DNA of 64,000 nucleotides from Mycolicibacillus koreensis (GCF_002104795.1 NZ_NCXO01000004.1:1-64000), one strand, 5' to 3'; shown: positions 6,963 to 15,166, counted from the first letter of the stretch. Program-made: numbers and translations. Notes: a model not told the origin generated them from the letters alone.

Positions 6963-7829
6963 CTCAACGCTGCGGGCTTGTTCCCTGCCTTGGGAACCGG
7001 GCCTGCTAATGCGTGGGGCACTGAGTTGCTGATCGTCGATCCAGTGTTCGATGGGCTGGTTCTGGTCACGGTGTTGGGGAAATTGGCGGCCAACGCTGGC
7101 GTAGACCGCATCGACGGCGTGGGCTCGGGCCGGTGTTGCTACCGCGGTGTTCCAAATCTGGCGACGAGCATCCGCCAAGATTCCGGCCAACGCGATCAAA
7201 TCGGGGTACGTAGCGATGTAGGCGTCGATGTCGGCGTTCGCGGGCGACAGTGTGAACCGGCTTGTCCAGCCCGACCACCGGCGGTGGATCCGAGTGGCGT
7301 CCCTAACCGCGAAGTCCAGCATGTCGTTGTGACGGTGATACAGGCGCGCATGGCGCTGAGCGGCGGCGATCACGGCAGGCGCGCAGCGCAAATCGCGTTG
7401 ATCGTCGAGGGTGTGGGTGCCCGGACCGATCCAGCGACGGTGCCGGTGGCAGACGGTGGCGTGGTCGGGGAACCAGCAGTAGACGGGCTCGTAGACACCG
7501 CGGCGTGTCATGCACAGCCGGCACGCGGGTCGGGCGTGGCGGCGTTGTCGGGTGGTGTCGCGGTCGCGGCCGACCAACCCTATTAGCCGGGTCTGCAGAG
7601 TGACCAATGGGTGGTTGCTGACGTTTGCCAGCCAGTCCGGCCGGGGACAACAAATCGCTGGACCGTCGGCCAGGTAGCGGCGCAGCTGTCTGGGGTCTAG
7701 GTGGTTGGCGTGCGCGAGGCGATCAAGGTAGGACTGGACCGTCTCGGCGTGAAACGGTGTGACAGTTCGGGGCAATCGCATGGCAGGGCCCCGAGGCCAT
7801 GTCGGTCGGGTAGCTATCTCAGCTGGCAT
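6960..7829 (-). CDS. tniQ: TniQ/TnsD-family target-selection protein
   Basis: 289 aa. The N-terminus has the TniQ signature (PFHAETVQSYLDRLAHANHL) and then a zinc-finger region with C103, C106, C118 and C127/H128/H130 (PACRLC...YCWF...VCHRHRRWIG). TniQ/TnsD proteins bring the TnsC filament to the target. At under 300 residues it is a small TniQ rather than a full TnsD with a long sequence-specific C-terminal part. The start at 7829 overlaps tnsC by 11 bases; MRLPRTV at 7781 is an alternative. The stop lies exactly at the junction with the IS256 relic, so the last 18 residues may not be original. Confidence 0.82.
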   Translation of the reverse strand: MPAEIATRPTWPRGPAMRLPRTVTPFHAETVQSYLDRLAHANHLDPRQLRRYLADGPAICCPRPDWLANVSNHPLVTLQTRLIGLVGRDRDTTRQRRHARPACRLCMTRRGVYEPVYCWFPDHATVCHRHRRWIGPGTHTLDDQRDLRCAPAVIAAAQRHARLYHRHNDMLDFAVRDATRIHRRWSGWTSRFTLSPANADIDAYIATYPDLIALAGILADARRQIWNTAVATPARAHAVDAVYASVGRQFPQHRDQNQPIEHWIDDQQLSAPRISRPGSQGREQARSVE

Positions 7830-8844
7830 GACGCTGTGCCGATGTTTGGGCCGCGTAGTCGATTAGCACCGTGTCCATCAGATCTTTGGTAACACTCTCG
7901 GTTTCATCGAGCATGCTACGGATAGCCGCCGAACGGATCAGGTGCGCCAGGCTTCCGATCATGCCGCCGGTGCGTTGGTGCAGGTACTTGGCCTCGGCGA
8001 CAAGCGTTCCCGCGGTGTGACCGTGCAGGCGTAGGGTGCCTTCCATCGCGGCCACCAGCGACTTCCATTCACCGGCGAAAGGAAACGGGCCGGTGTTGAT
8101 CACACCGCATCGGCCGGCGAGCTGTCGTCCGCGGGTGCCGGTGAAGACACCGGAGCGTTCGACGTCGATGCCGGCGTAGATGAAGGTGGCGGGCAGGTGT
8201 TCGGTGAAGTACTTCAGGTGATCGGAAAGTTCCTCGCCGGCGCGGGTATCGAGGTTGAGGTTGTGGATCTCGTCGACGATCACGATGTCGGTGCGGGTGT
8301 CGATGAGGACCTGACAGACGGCGTCGGCGATGTCAGTGACATTCACCCGCGGTTGCATCGGCGGAAGGCCCAGAAATCGTGCGAACTCCATCGCGAGTTT
8401 GCGTGGCGAGCCTTTCGGCGGTGCGGTCACATACACCACCGGGATCCGGGACTTGTCGGCGAATCGTGTCCGGATACGCAGTTCGTGAAACCGGCCGAGT
8501 TGTTTGACCGCGGTAGTCTTCCCGGTTGCGGCTGCCCCGGAAATGATCAGCCCGCGCCGGGCGCCGATCTCGCGTTGGTTGAGCAGGGTCAGCAGCCGAC
8601 CCTCGTTGGTGATGCGCTGGATCGCCGATGTGGTGACCACGACCAGTTCACTGTGATGCGCTACCCGGGCTTCGTTGTAATTGGTCCGCTCGGTCTCCGA
8701 CAGGGCGCTCCACTGCGCATCGGGCAACAGGGTGCACTCGGGCGGATCCGCATCAACGAAACGGCGCCAACCCTCCAGCGTGGTAGTGGGTTGGCGCCGG
8801 TCCTCGAGTTGACTCACCGGGGCAAACGTGTTCACAACCGCCAC
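7819..8844 (-). CDS. tnsC: TnsC/TniB-type AAA+ ATPase transposition regulator
   Basis: 341 aa, GTG start overlapping the tnsB stop by 13 bases. Walker A is GAAATGKT (103-110), Walker B is IVIVDE followed by IHNLN (187-197), and a sensor-like YAGIDVERSG follows. This is the AAA+ protein that polymerises on target DNA, passes target information from TniQ to TnsB, and gives target immunity. Length and order (between tnsB and tniQ) agree with Tn7-like/Tn5053-like operons. All active-site motifs are intact, so the module looks functional. Confidence 0.88.
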   Translation of the reverse strand: MAVVNTFAPVSQLEDRRQPTTTLEGWRRFVDADPPECTLLPDAQWSALSETERTNYNEARVAHHSELVVVTTSAIQRITNEGRLLTLLNQREIGARRGLIISGAAATGKTTAVKQLGRFHELRIRTRFADKSRIPVVYVTAPPKGSPRKLAMEFARFLGLPPMQPRVNVTDIADAVCQVLIDTRTDIVIVDEIHNLNLDTRAGEELSDHLKYFTEHLPATFIYAGIDVERSGVFTGTRGRQLAGRCGVINTGPFPFAGEWKSLVAAMEGTLRLHGHTAGTLVAEAKYLHQRTGGMIGSLAHLIRSAAIRSMLDETESVTKDLMDTVLIDYAAQTSAQRHAS

Positions 8845-10916
8845 GACTCAGCCTCCTTGCGTGCATCGAACACCGGAAGTGGAATGACCTGCGCTATCTC
8901 GGTGTCCTCGGCGTCCTCATCACCGCCTGGCGGCGGGTCCGCCTCGGCGAAGGGTTCGGCGGCGTCCGGGCGGGGCCACGCCGGCGCCGCGGTCGCTCGC
9001 GTTCGACCCGCCACCCGGCGATCCTTCGATTCCTGTGCGGAGGATGCGGGGCCTTGCGCGGCCCGGTCAAGCAGTTCATCGGCCGCGCGGGCGATCTCGG
9101 ATTCGGTCGCCTGATCGCACCCGCGTTGGGCCAGCACGGTGCGTGCGTGCTGCCATACCGATTCGCCGAACGGCGCCGGGCGGGTGCGCAAATGCGTCCA
9201 GGTCACGGCCAGCCAGCCCTCGTCGTGATGGTTGCGCACCCAGATCCGCGACACGTCGTAGGGGTCGTAGTGCACTTCCCACCGGCCCTTCTTGGATTCC
9301 ACCCCCGAGTGCTGGCGGCGGTAGGGGTTGAGCGCCTTGGCGTCGTAGGTGCGGTTGTTGACCCGAATCCCGTAGGAATTGATGCGCCGCCAGCACGGCG
9401 GCAGCAACTCGATGTAATCGTCGGCCGACAGCGGGACCGGAACATAGCCGGTGACTTCAACCAATGCGGCGTACTTCTCGTTCGGCGTCAGCGCCTTGCC
9501 CGGCGTGACGGGGTCACGCAGCCCGTCGTGGGGCCGGTTCTGCCACACCGCGACGATCCACTCGTCCAGCAGTGCCTGCAGCTCCACGATCGACCACACC
9601 GCATCCTGTTCGGCGTTCTTGCCGCGCCGCTCGACGCTGGAGCCGACATATCCGGCGACATGCTGGGCGAACAAGGTGGCCACCGACTGCAGCGTCCGCT
9701 CGATCTTGGGTTTGTCGGTCGGCGTATCCGGATGGGCGGGCTGCAGGTTGATCCCCAGCGTGCAACACGCTTGCCGAAACGTTTGCGACAGATATGCCTT
9801 CCCGTGGTCGCACACGACGGTCTCCGGGGCGATCACCGGCCGGGCGGCCGCATCAGCCAACCGCTGATCCACGCCGGTCAAACAGCGATGCGGCAGCACC
9901 GATCGCGACATTCGCAGCGCATCCGACCACCCCGGCCGCATCGACTCCGGCGTCAACGCCCGGGCCAGCAGCAGCGCCGCGTCGACCCCTTTGGTCGTGG
10001 GCCGCAACACCGCGGCCGGAATCGAGCGGGTCGCGTCGTCAACCATGCCGGTCAGCTCGACCCGGTCCACCGTGCCGTCATCGAGGACCACCCGCACATC
10101 CAGTGGAGTCGAATCAATCTCGACCATCTCACCGGGCCGTGCCACCGTCAGCACACCGAACGGGCCATCTGGCTGTTTGGCCAGCGAACGGCGGGTGCGT
10201 GCCGAGCCGAACGTGTGCCGGCCCGCCGACAACCTCTTCACCAGGCGATAGAAAGTGCGCTGCGAGGGCAGCGCCGGAGCGTCCTGCGCGCCGTATTGAG
10301 CCACCAACGATTTTGTCACTCGCCGCTGCAAGCGACTCACCGTCCCGGTCGACAGGTCGGTCTCCTCATCGATGGCTTGCCGCAGCGCGTCCACCAGCCG
10401 CTCGTCAACCCGGCCAAACACTGGCCGGCGGGGAATGTGACGACGATCGACAACGCCCAACAGGCCGTCTCGTTCGTAGGCATAGCGTTGCCGCTGCAAC
10501 GTGTTCAAGCTGATCTCGTGGCCGGCCGACTGCAGCTCGGCGAGCTTCGCCAGCTCGCGCTGCCGCAGCGAACACGACGCCGGATCGAACTCGGGTCGCG
10601 GCCGCCTCCCTGCCTCGGCGTCAACCCGCCGACCCGTCAACACCTCGATCAAGTGCCGCTCCCACCAGCGGGCACGCTCAGCTGCAGCCTCCGGCACACC
10701 GGCCAAGGCTTCCTCAGAGCACAGCGCGGGCCGCGACCCCGACACCAACTCCAACGTCGGGTCACCCAGCAGCCGAGACAGGGGTACCACCGACTGCCCG
10801 CCGACCGCATCAGTCAGCCTGGCCGCGCCACCGGAAAGTGTGGCAATCGTGAACACTCCATCGGATAAACGGATTTCATCGCCTTCACGGATGACGCCTG
10901 AACGCATACCCGTCAT
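8832..10916 (-). CDS. tnsB: TnsB/TniA-type DDE transposase
   Basis: 694 aa from MTGMRSGVIREGDEIRL; the ATG forms ATGA with the tnsA stop, which decides the start although the frame stays open upstream. N-terminal helix-turn-helix segments (about 110-240) precede an RNase H-like core with D268 (VEIDSTPLDVRV), D370 (VVCDHGKAYLSQ) and E406 (DKPKIERTLQ), a D-x35-E spacing typical of TnsB/MuA/TniA. A C-terminal beta domain follows. The C-terminal tail (after about 600) is rich in Arg/Pro/Ala and probably contacts TnsC. TnsB binds the end repeats and joins the 3' ends to the target. Intact. Confidence 0.9.
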   Translation of the reverse strand: MTGMRSGVIREGDEIRLSDGVFTIATLSGGAARLTDAVGGQSVVPLSRLLGDPTLELVSGSRPALCSEEALAGVPEAAAERARWWERHLIEVLTGRRVDAEAGRRPRPEFDPASCSLRQRELAKLAELQSAGHEISLNTLQRQRYAYERDGLLGVVDRRHIPRRPVFGRVDERLVDALRQAIDEETDLSTGTVSRLQRRVTKSLVAQYGAQDAPALPSQRTFYRLVKRLSAGRHTFGSARTRRSLAKQPDGPFGVLTVARPGEMVEIDSTPLDVRVVLDDGTVDRVELTGMVDDATRSIPAAVLRPTTKGVDAALLLARALTPESMRPGWSDALRMSRSVLPHRCLTGVDQRLADAAARPVIAPETVVCDHGKAYLSQTFRQACCTLGINLQPAHPDTPTDKPKIERTLQSVATLFAQHVAGYVGSSVERRGKNAEQDAVWSIVELQALLDEWIVAVWQNRPHDGLRDPVTPGKALTPNEKYAALVEVTGYVPVPLSADDYIELLPPCWRRINSYGIRVNNRTYDAKALNPYRRQHSGVESKKGRWEVHYDPYDVSRIWVRNHHDEGWLAVTWTHLRTRPAPFGESVWQHARTVLAQRGCDQATESEIARAADELLDRAAQGPASSAQESKDRRVAGRTRATAAPAWPRPDAAEPFAEADPPPGGDEDAEDTEIAQVIPLPVFDARKEAESWRL

Positions 10917-11653
10917 CGCGACAAAGCAGGGCCGACGATCGAATCCTCGGCCAAGACGGCCCCGCAAAGGTCCACGCCCAGCTGTCCATGCCACAACAGG
11001 TGGAACAGCACCGGCAGCACCATGATCGCTTCGCCGACCGATCTCACACCGGCCATCAGTGGTCGCGCCGCGTCGAAGGCCGCTTGCAACGCCGCGGCGA
11101 CCGCCGGGCGGTAAACCCGTGGATGTCGATACCCGGACAGCCACCGCAGGTTCGCCGTCACCACCGGATCTGCCTCGCCGACACGCCGATAGGTCCATCC
11201 GAGCGAACGGCACGCCTGATCCGATCGATCGAATAACTCAGCATCAGCTTCCGATATTCGGTTATCGCTGCGCACGTCGAGAACCCTCGCGGATCCGTCG
11301 GACAAACGTACGAAGTAGTCTGGCACGTGGTGCCTGCCATCACCCCAATGCAGTCGGAACGGCTGCGAAGCAACGCCAATGACCGCGGGATCGGCATCCA
11401 ACGCCATCAAATGGTCGCGCTCCACCCATGACTCATAGCCGATGTGCTCACGAGTCTTCGAAAACCACCACAGCCCTGGATAATTGCTCTGTCCACGAAA
11501 CGACGGGAATCCGCGGATAGGTGAGCAGTCCAAATCAAAGGCCACCGCGGCGCACTCGGCTAGCGGCAAGCGCGTGTAACCTCCGGTGGAGTTGAGTTCA
11601 AGCTCAACTCCACCGCTGACCCGGGGCCACAGCGCTGCCGGCGACGTGCGCAC
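10913..11653 (-). CDS. tnsA: TnsA-like endonuclease subunit of the transposase
   Basis: 246 aa if the GTG at 11653 (RTSPAALWP) is used; the frame is open further upstream but enters the end repeats. The core RGFPSFRGQSNYPGLWWFSK, then HIGYESWVERDHLMALD, HVPDYFVRLSDG and SARVLDVRS is the TnsA-like fold of restriction-endonuclease type: E78, D112 and the V-L-D-V-R strand fit the E...D...(Q/E)xK site, with Arg128 where Tn7 TnsA has Lys. TnsA cuts the 5' ends so the element moves by cut-and-paste. A 13-bp inverted repeat lies within its early codons. Confidence 0.82.
   Translation of the reverse strand: MRTSPAALWPRVSGGVELELNSTGGYTRLPLAECAAVAFDLDCSPIRGFPSFRGQSNYPGLWWFSKTREHIGYESWVERDHLMALDADPAVIGVASQPFRLHWGDGRHHVPDYFVRLSDGSARVLDVRSDNRISEADAELFDRSDQACRSLGWTYRRVGEADPVVTANLRWLSGYRHPRVYRPAVAAALQAAFDAARPLMAGVRSVGEAIMVLPVLFHLLWHGQLGVDLCGAVLAEDSIVGPALSR
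11584..11615. repeat. 13-bp perfect inverted repeat in early tnsA
   Basis: CGGTGGAGTTGAG, six bases (TTCAAG), then CTCAACTCCACCG. It lies just inside the tnsA coding start, about 80 bases from the nearest end repeat. In RNA it would form a stable hairpin at the start of the transposition operon. Confidence 0.6.
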
Positions 11654-11672
11654 CAAACAACGGTACCGGCCG

Positions 11673-11749
11673 TGCCTCAAATAGATTGACAAAGACACGC
11701 CGATACCCCAGATGCGGCGGCAATACCCAACGTCGGATGTCAACGGACA
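11673..11749 (-). repeat. right transposon end with three TnsB-type sites
   Basis: Read inward from 11749: TGTCCG, then site 1 TTGACATCCGACGTTGGGTA, site 2 TTGCCGCCGCATCTGGGGTA, and site 3 TTGTCAATCTATTTGAGGCA (11692-11673). Starts are 20 and 31 bases apart. Sites 2 and 3 match the left-end sites at 1822 and 1745. The array covers the only space available for the tnsA promoter, so occupancy by TnsB would be expected to repress tnsABC-tniQ, as in Tn7. Confidence 0.75.
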
Positions 11750-11754
11750 CCATC
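11750..11754. repeat. target-site duplication, right copy
   Basis: CCATC directly follows the right terminus ACGGACA. It matches 1734-1738 exactly. Confidence 0.85.
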
Positions 11755-12204
11755 GACCGAATCGCCGCGGGCGAAGTTCAGCATGTAGAGCAGACCGCCC
11801 GGTTTCATCACGTGATGCAACGCAGCGGCATACCGGCGACGGTCTGCTGTGGACGGCAAGTTGTCGAAGCACTTGCTGTCGAGGACCGCATCGAAACTGT
11901 GCAACGCGTTGCACAATTCCTCGACAACATCGCCACACCGGAACTCCACCTCGACCCCGGCGGCTCGGGCATTGAGGCGCGCACGACGAACCGCGGTTGG
12001 TGACCCGTCGATGCCGACGACATCGCAGCCGGCGCGGGCGAGTGCGACGGCGTGGTGACCCGTCCCGCAGCCCGCATCGAGAACCCGGCCCTGGACGGCG
12101 CCGTGGGCGATCAGGGCGGCAACTGCGGGCTGGGGGGCGCCGAGATCCCAAGGCGCCTTACCGCTGCGGTAGAGGATGTCGGCGAACATCGCGGGGGCGG
12201 TCAT
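11750..12204 (-). pseudogene. 5' part of SAM-dependent methyltransferase, interrupted by the transposon
   Basis: The ATG at 12204 overlaps the stop of the ATPase gene (ATGA). The frame reads PWDLGAPQPAVAALIAHGAV, then motif I VLDAGCGTGHHAVALARAG, acidic post-I VVGIDGSP, and a C-terminal strand MKPGGLLYMLNFARGDSVDG, then enters the transposon end and stops at 11740. The remaining 70 or so codons are at 1520-1738. Restored, it is a 222-aa class I methyltransferase (thiopurine/ubiE-like subgroup) resembling the host protein at 25020-25763. As it stands it lacks the last strands and is presumably inactive. Confidence 0.85.
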
Positions 12205-13634
12205 TGAACCGCCTCCAGCATCACCTCGTTGATCTCGTCGCAACCCCGGCACCGTGAGCCGACAACAGCGGGGTTGATGCCGCAGTCTGAGCAATCCTCG
12301 GGCGGGTCGGATTGCTCATCGGAATCGGTGCCAGAAATCGCGGTAGGTATGCCTAGGGGTGTTGCCTCATCTCCCCCTCTTCTATGGGGGCTAGGGGTGG
12401 GTACCGCTATTTCTGGAACTGATTTAGGGTCGAGCGCGGTCGGTTCGATTTCATCGGCCAGGCGGTAATACCACCGGGTTGCCTCCCGTCCGCCCCAGGT
12501 GATTTCCTCCTCATTGCAGTTGACGACTCCCAGCATGTGGAGCGCCTGGAGCTGTCTATCGACGGTGTTGCGGGGCTTGTCGAGTGCCTTGCGCACGTCT
12601 GCGGTGGAGCTGTGCGGTTGCGTAGCCAGGTAGTCGATGATGGCGAGCCGCAACGGTGGCATGGAGTCGCGCGCGCAGCGGATAGCGAGGCGGAGCGCAT
12701 CGTGGCGGTCCATGCCGATGGAGACGCCGCCGCGAACGATCTGCGCGAGCTGCTTGGCGAACCGGGTCGGCATTTCCGGCGCGTGAGCGTCGATCACGTC
12801 ACCGCGGTAGTCATACTCGACTCCGGTGCGCGACAGGGTGACCAGATCGGCAGCGGCGAGTAGGACATCGGTCTCGGCATCGGTGACGACTATCGGCGCC
12901 GGGTCCAGGCCGTCAATGACGGCGGCAGCGGCTTCCGAAAGGTCTCGACGCATCGCAACCTCCGAGCCGGTGTTGCCGATCGCCTTCCGGCCCGCTGCCT
13001 GCCGGCCAGCCGTGGAGTCCATGCGGACCAGAACGAACCGGTCACCCATCGAGGCGATCGCAGCGTGCGCTTTGTCCCAGGCGGTGGTGACAGCGCCGAT
13101 AACTGCGATGCGTCCCGACCAGTCGAGCGTTAGGCCGCCGTCCGTGCCGACGTTGCGCGACCACCGACCGTCGTAAACCTCACGCAGTGCGCCGAGCACC
13201 TGTGTGCGCGCTTCGCCGGACATCGACAGGATGGAGGTCACGTCCTTGATGACCATCACCCCGCGCGGCTCCAGCTTGCGCAACAATCCACCAGTGGCGT
13301 TCTTGGCGCGCTCCCGCTTCGGCGATGCCGACAACAGCGCGCCCTCGGATGCGATCGTGGAGGTGATAAGCGCGCCGATGCCGTCGAGGGCTTGCACGGT
13401 CTCGGTTTTCGCGTTGCCACTGCCGCTGATGAGCAGCAGCCACAACGGGTCACCATCGAGACGTTCCACCGCTGCGGTCGCCAGCACGGCGTTCAATGCG
13501 TCGGTGTCGTAATCGTCACCGAGCCAGCGCCGAAACGTGTTGTGCGCGTCCGTCAGGGTCTTTTCCCGGTCCTCGGCGGCATGTGGGTCAAACCACGGTT
13601 CGTCGGGATAGTCAGTGCCGTAGGGGATGCTCAT
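12201..13634 (-). CDS. P-loop ATPase with C-terminal zinc ribbon (element replication?)
   Basis: 477 aa. Walker A is GSGNAKTE (71-78, with Glu after the Thr), Walker B-like region GVMVIKDVTSIL. A later winged-helix segment (DYLATQPHSSTADVRKALDK, RQLQALHMLGVV) follows a helical lid. The C-terminus carries CSDCG and CRGC, a zinc ribbon. Proteins of this type occupy the helicase/primase-partner place in mycobacterial prophages and integrative elements; a role in element replication is inferred from that. It is coupled by ATGA overlaps both to the DUF2742 gene and to the methyltransferase gene. Confidence 0.65.
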   Translation of the reverse strand: MSIPYGTDYPDEPWFDPHAAEDREKTLTDAHNTFRRWLGDDYDTDALNAVLATAAVERLDGDPLWLLLISGSGNAKTETVQALDGIGALITSTIASEGALLSASPKRERAKNATGGLLRKLEPRGVMVIKDVTSILSMSGEARTQVLGALREVYDGRWSRNVGTDGGLTLDWSGRIAVIGAVTTAWDKAHAAIASMGDRFVLVRMDSTAGRQAAGRKAIGNTGSEVAMRRDLSEAAAAVIDGLDPAPIVVTDAETDVLLAAADLVTLSRTGVEYDYRGDVIDAHAPEMPTRFAKQLAQIVRGGVSIGMDRHDALRLAIRCARDSMPPLRLAIIDYLATQPHSSTADVRKALDKPRNTVDRQLQALHMLGVVNCNEEEITWGGREATRWYYRLADEIEPTALDPKSVPEIAVPTPSPHRRGGDEATPLGIPTAISGTDSDEQSDPPEDCSDCGINPAVVGSRCRGCDEINEVMLEAVQ

Positions 13635-13957
13635 CAGACCACCTCCCGGCGTTCTATGCGGGCGCCACTTCTTCGGGCGTCGGTGCGCTGCCGGATCTCG
13701 CTGGAGACTTGTCGCCAGTCAGCCGATGCGCTGATCGCGTGACTCGCCTCGGCGCGTGCAGCCTGTGCTGAGTCCTGTCTCAAGGCGTGATGGACGCCGG
13801 CTGCCAGGACCGCACCGAGCTTGTCGGGATCGTTGTCATCGAGGTCAGCCCACCGCTGCGTGCCGGCGGTCAGCACACTGGTGGGGTCGACACCTCGGCG
13901 CTGGACGAACTCAAGGACGGCTGTCCAGCACACCTGTTTCGATTCGAGGGCGTTCAT
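13634..13957 (-). CDS. DUF2742 prophage protein (phiRv1/phiRv2 type)
   Basis: 107 aa. The pattern VLEFVQRRG, QRWADLDDNDPDKLGAVLAAG, then AEASHAISASADWRQVSSEI matches my recollection of DUF2742 proteins from the M. tuberculosis phiRv1 and phiRv2 prophages (ASxAVSxAADWxxIxxEIRR). The molecular function of the family is unknown. Soluble and helical. ATGA overlaps tie it to the genes on both sides. Confidence 0.7.
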   Translation of the reverse strand: MNALESKQVCWTAVLEFVQRRGVDPTSVLTAGTQRWADLDDNDPDKLGAVLAAGVHHALRQDSAQAARAEASHAISASADWRQVSSEIRQRTDARRSGARIERREVV

Positions 13958-14757
13958 CAGCGATCACCCCCGAGCGCGTCGATCACCCGGTTGAGTTCGT
14001 CGCGGTACCGGGTCAGGTCCGCGATGTTGACCGAGGCGATGGTCTCGCGGTTGCCGCTGAACCGGTCGTCGTCGACGAGGCGCCCGAGCCGGTACACCAC
14101 CTTCTGGAGATCGAACTTGCCGCACCAGAACGCCTTGGTGATCGGTCGGCGGTGCGGCTTAACAGGTGCCGGTGGTGTCGCGGGATAGTGCTTACCGTCG
14201 CGACCGGTGACCACCGGTTCCACGGGCTTCGGCGCGAACCGTTCAGCGTCGTCCGGGTGGAGTAGGCCATCCGCGGCTAGTCCCTCGAGCCCGGCGCAGA
14301 TGTCCTGGGGATCAACATCGTCTTCATCGTCAGGTGGTCCAATTTCCCCCACCTGGGCCAGATCGGACCGGACAGTCTTACGGTCGGCGCCGACAACATC
14401 GGCGATTACCCGCTGAGACATCCCCTCGCCGGACAGATACCCGACCAGCTCCCGGCGCTGGGGCCGGTCCAGTCGGGTGGTCACCGTGAGCGCGTCGGCG
14501 ACGTAGTCAGTCCAGGACCGGTAGCCGAGGACGAGGTGAATCTGCCCCGCCTTGGCCTGCTCCACCAAGTTGTACAACTTCTCCACGTTGTCGGCGATGG
14601 TGTTGGTCAACAGCCGGATACGGTTGTCGAGGCGTTGTGCATCACCGTGACTCAGCGGCTGCGACGCAAGCACGCTGCTGGTAGAATCAAGAGCACGGTG
14701 ATGTGCGGCGGCTCTGCTGGTGACGGCGGGGCCGTCCACATTTTTCGGGGGGCTCAT
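13957..14757 (-). CDS. HTH replication/partition-like protein of the element
   Basis: 266 aa starting MSPPKNVDGPAVTSRAAAHH at the ATGA overlap with the excisionase gene. Residues about 80-160 (YRSWTDYVADALTV, PQRRELVGYLSGEGMSQRVI, ADVVGADRKTVRSDL) carry a helix-turn-helix of the ParB/KorB sort in which the recognition helix is VGADRKTVRSDL. A C-terminal helical domain follows. Such proteins are common after xis in mycobacterial integrative elements and may bind the element's origin. No nuclease or ATPase motif is visible. Confidence 0.6.
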   Translation of the reverse strand: MSPPKNVDGPAVTSRAAAHHRALDSTSSVLASQPLSHGDAQRLDNRIRLLTNTIADNVEKLYNLVEQAKAGQIHLVLGYRSWTDYVADALTVTTRLDRPQRRELVGYLSGEGMSQRVIADVVGADRKTVRSDLAQVGEIGPPDDEDDVDPQDICAGLEGLAADGLLHPDDAERFAPKPVEPVVTGRDGKHYPATPPAPVKPHRRPITKAFWCGKFDLQKVVYRLGRLVDDDRFSGNRETIASVNIADLTRYRDELNRVIDALGGDR

Positions 14758-14957
14758 TTCGCACCACCGCCGAACGGCTGCATCGCGGCGTCGATATCGT
14801 TCAGGTCGATCCGAACGAGGCGCGGCCCATTCCGATATGCGGTCAACCGGCCATCGGCGACCATCTGCCGGATGCACCGGGTTGTGACGCCGAGATATTT
14901 GGCGGCCTGTGTGATCGTCACATAGTGGCGTGCATGAAATGTCGTAGTAGTCGACAT
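14754..14957 (-). CDS. xis: excisionase-like HTH protein
   Basis: 67 aa from MSTTTTFHARHYVTITQ; this ATG has GAGGAT four bases upstream. YVTITQAAKYLGVTTRCIRQ, then MVADGRLTAYRNGPRLVRI and LNDIDAAMQPF is a textbook MerR-like winged helix of the excisionase (HTH_17) family. It is the first gene of the long operon, 209 bases downstream of the integrase stop on the same strand. In phiRv2 an excisionase gene likewise lies near the integrase and steers it toward excision. Confidence 0.75.
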   Translation of the reverse strand: MSTTTTFHARHYVTITQAAKYLGVTTRCIRQMVADGRLTAYRNGPRLVRIDLNDIDAAMQPFGGGAK

Positions 14958-15166
14958 AGAAATCCTCGGAGGACAAAAGCGCGGAGAGCACAGGGCGTTC
15001 GCATTCCTCCGCGCTGCGAGAAAATCGCGAATCGCCGCTCGACGCTCAGCCATCCGGGGCCGCGCGCGGGAGCTATCCCGCCCCTTTCAGCGACCTTCGG
15101 GGCCAGCCTATTCGGGTAAGCGTGGTAACTATACCGCAATCCGCCGACGGATGCCGCATAGTTCAG
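14958..15166. other. spacer between integrase and xis operon
   Basis: 209 bases with no credible gene. It must hold the promoter for the long leftward operon; the AT-richer run GGTATAGTTACCACG (minus strand, about 15120-15135) could be its -10 region. No repeats were seen. Confidence 0.35.

Larger units (their letters stand above)
1739..11749. mobile_element. 10,011-bp Tn7-like transposon (TnsABC-TniQ) with mmpL/tetR cargo
   Basis: The left terminus is TGTCCGTTGTCA (1739-1750) and the right terminus, read inward on the minus strand, is TGTCCGTTGACA (11749-11738): 11 of 12 bases agree. Both are flanked by CCATC. The transposition genes tnsA, tnsB, tnsC and tniQ run leftward from the right end, as in Tn7. 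The left half carries an RND transporter, a small protein and a TetR regulator. It is inserted in the methyltransferase gene of the phiRv2-like element. No Cas genes are present, so target choice must rest on TniQ or on TnsABC alone. Internal relics (extra end, second tniQ tail, IS256 piece) show a composite past. Confidence 0.88.

Noticed and set aside
9054-10868. A 604-codon plus-strand frame opposite tnsB.
   Set aside because: Same shadow effect; the minus strand encodes a complete DDE transposase with all catalytic residues.
6960-11653. CRISPR-associated Tn7-like system (CAST).
   Set aside because: No cas gene, repeat array or guide-like sequence lies anywhere in the transposon; it is a prototypic TnsABC-TniQ element.
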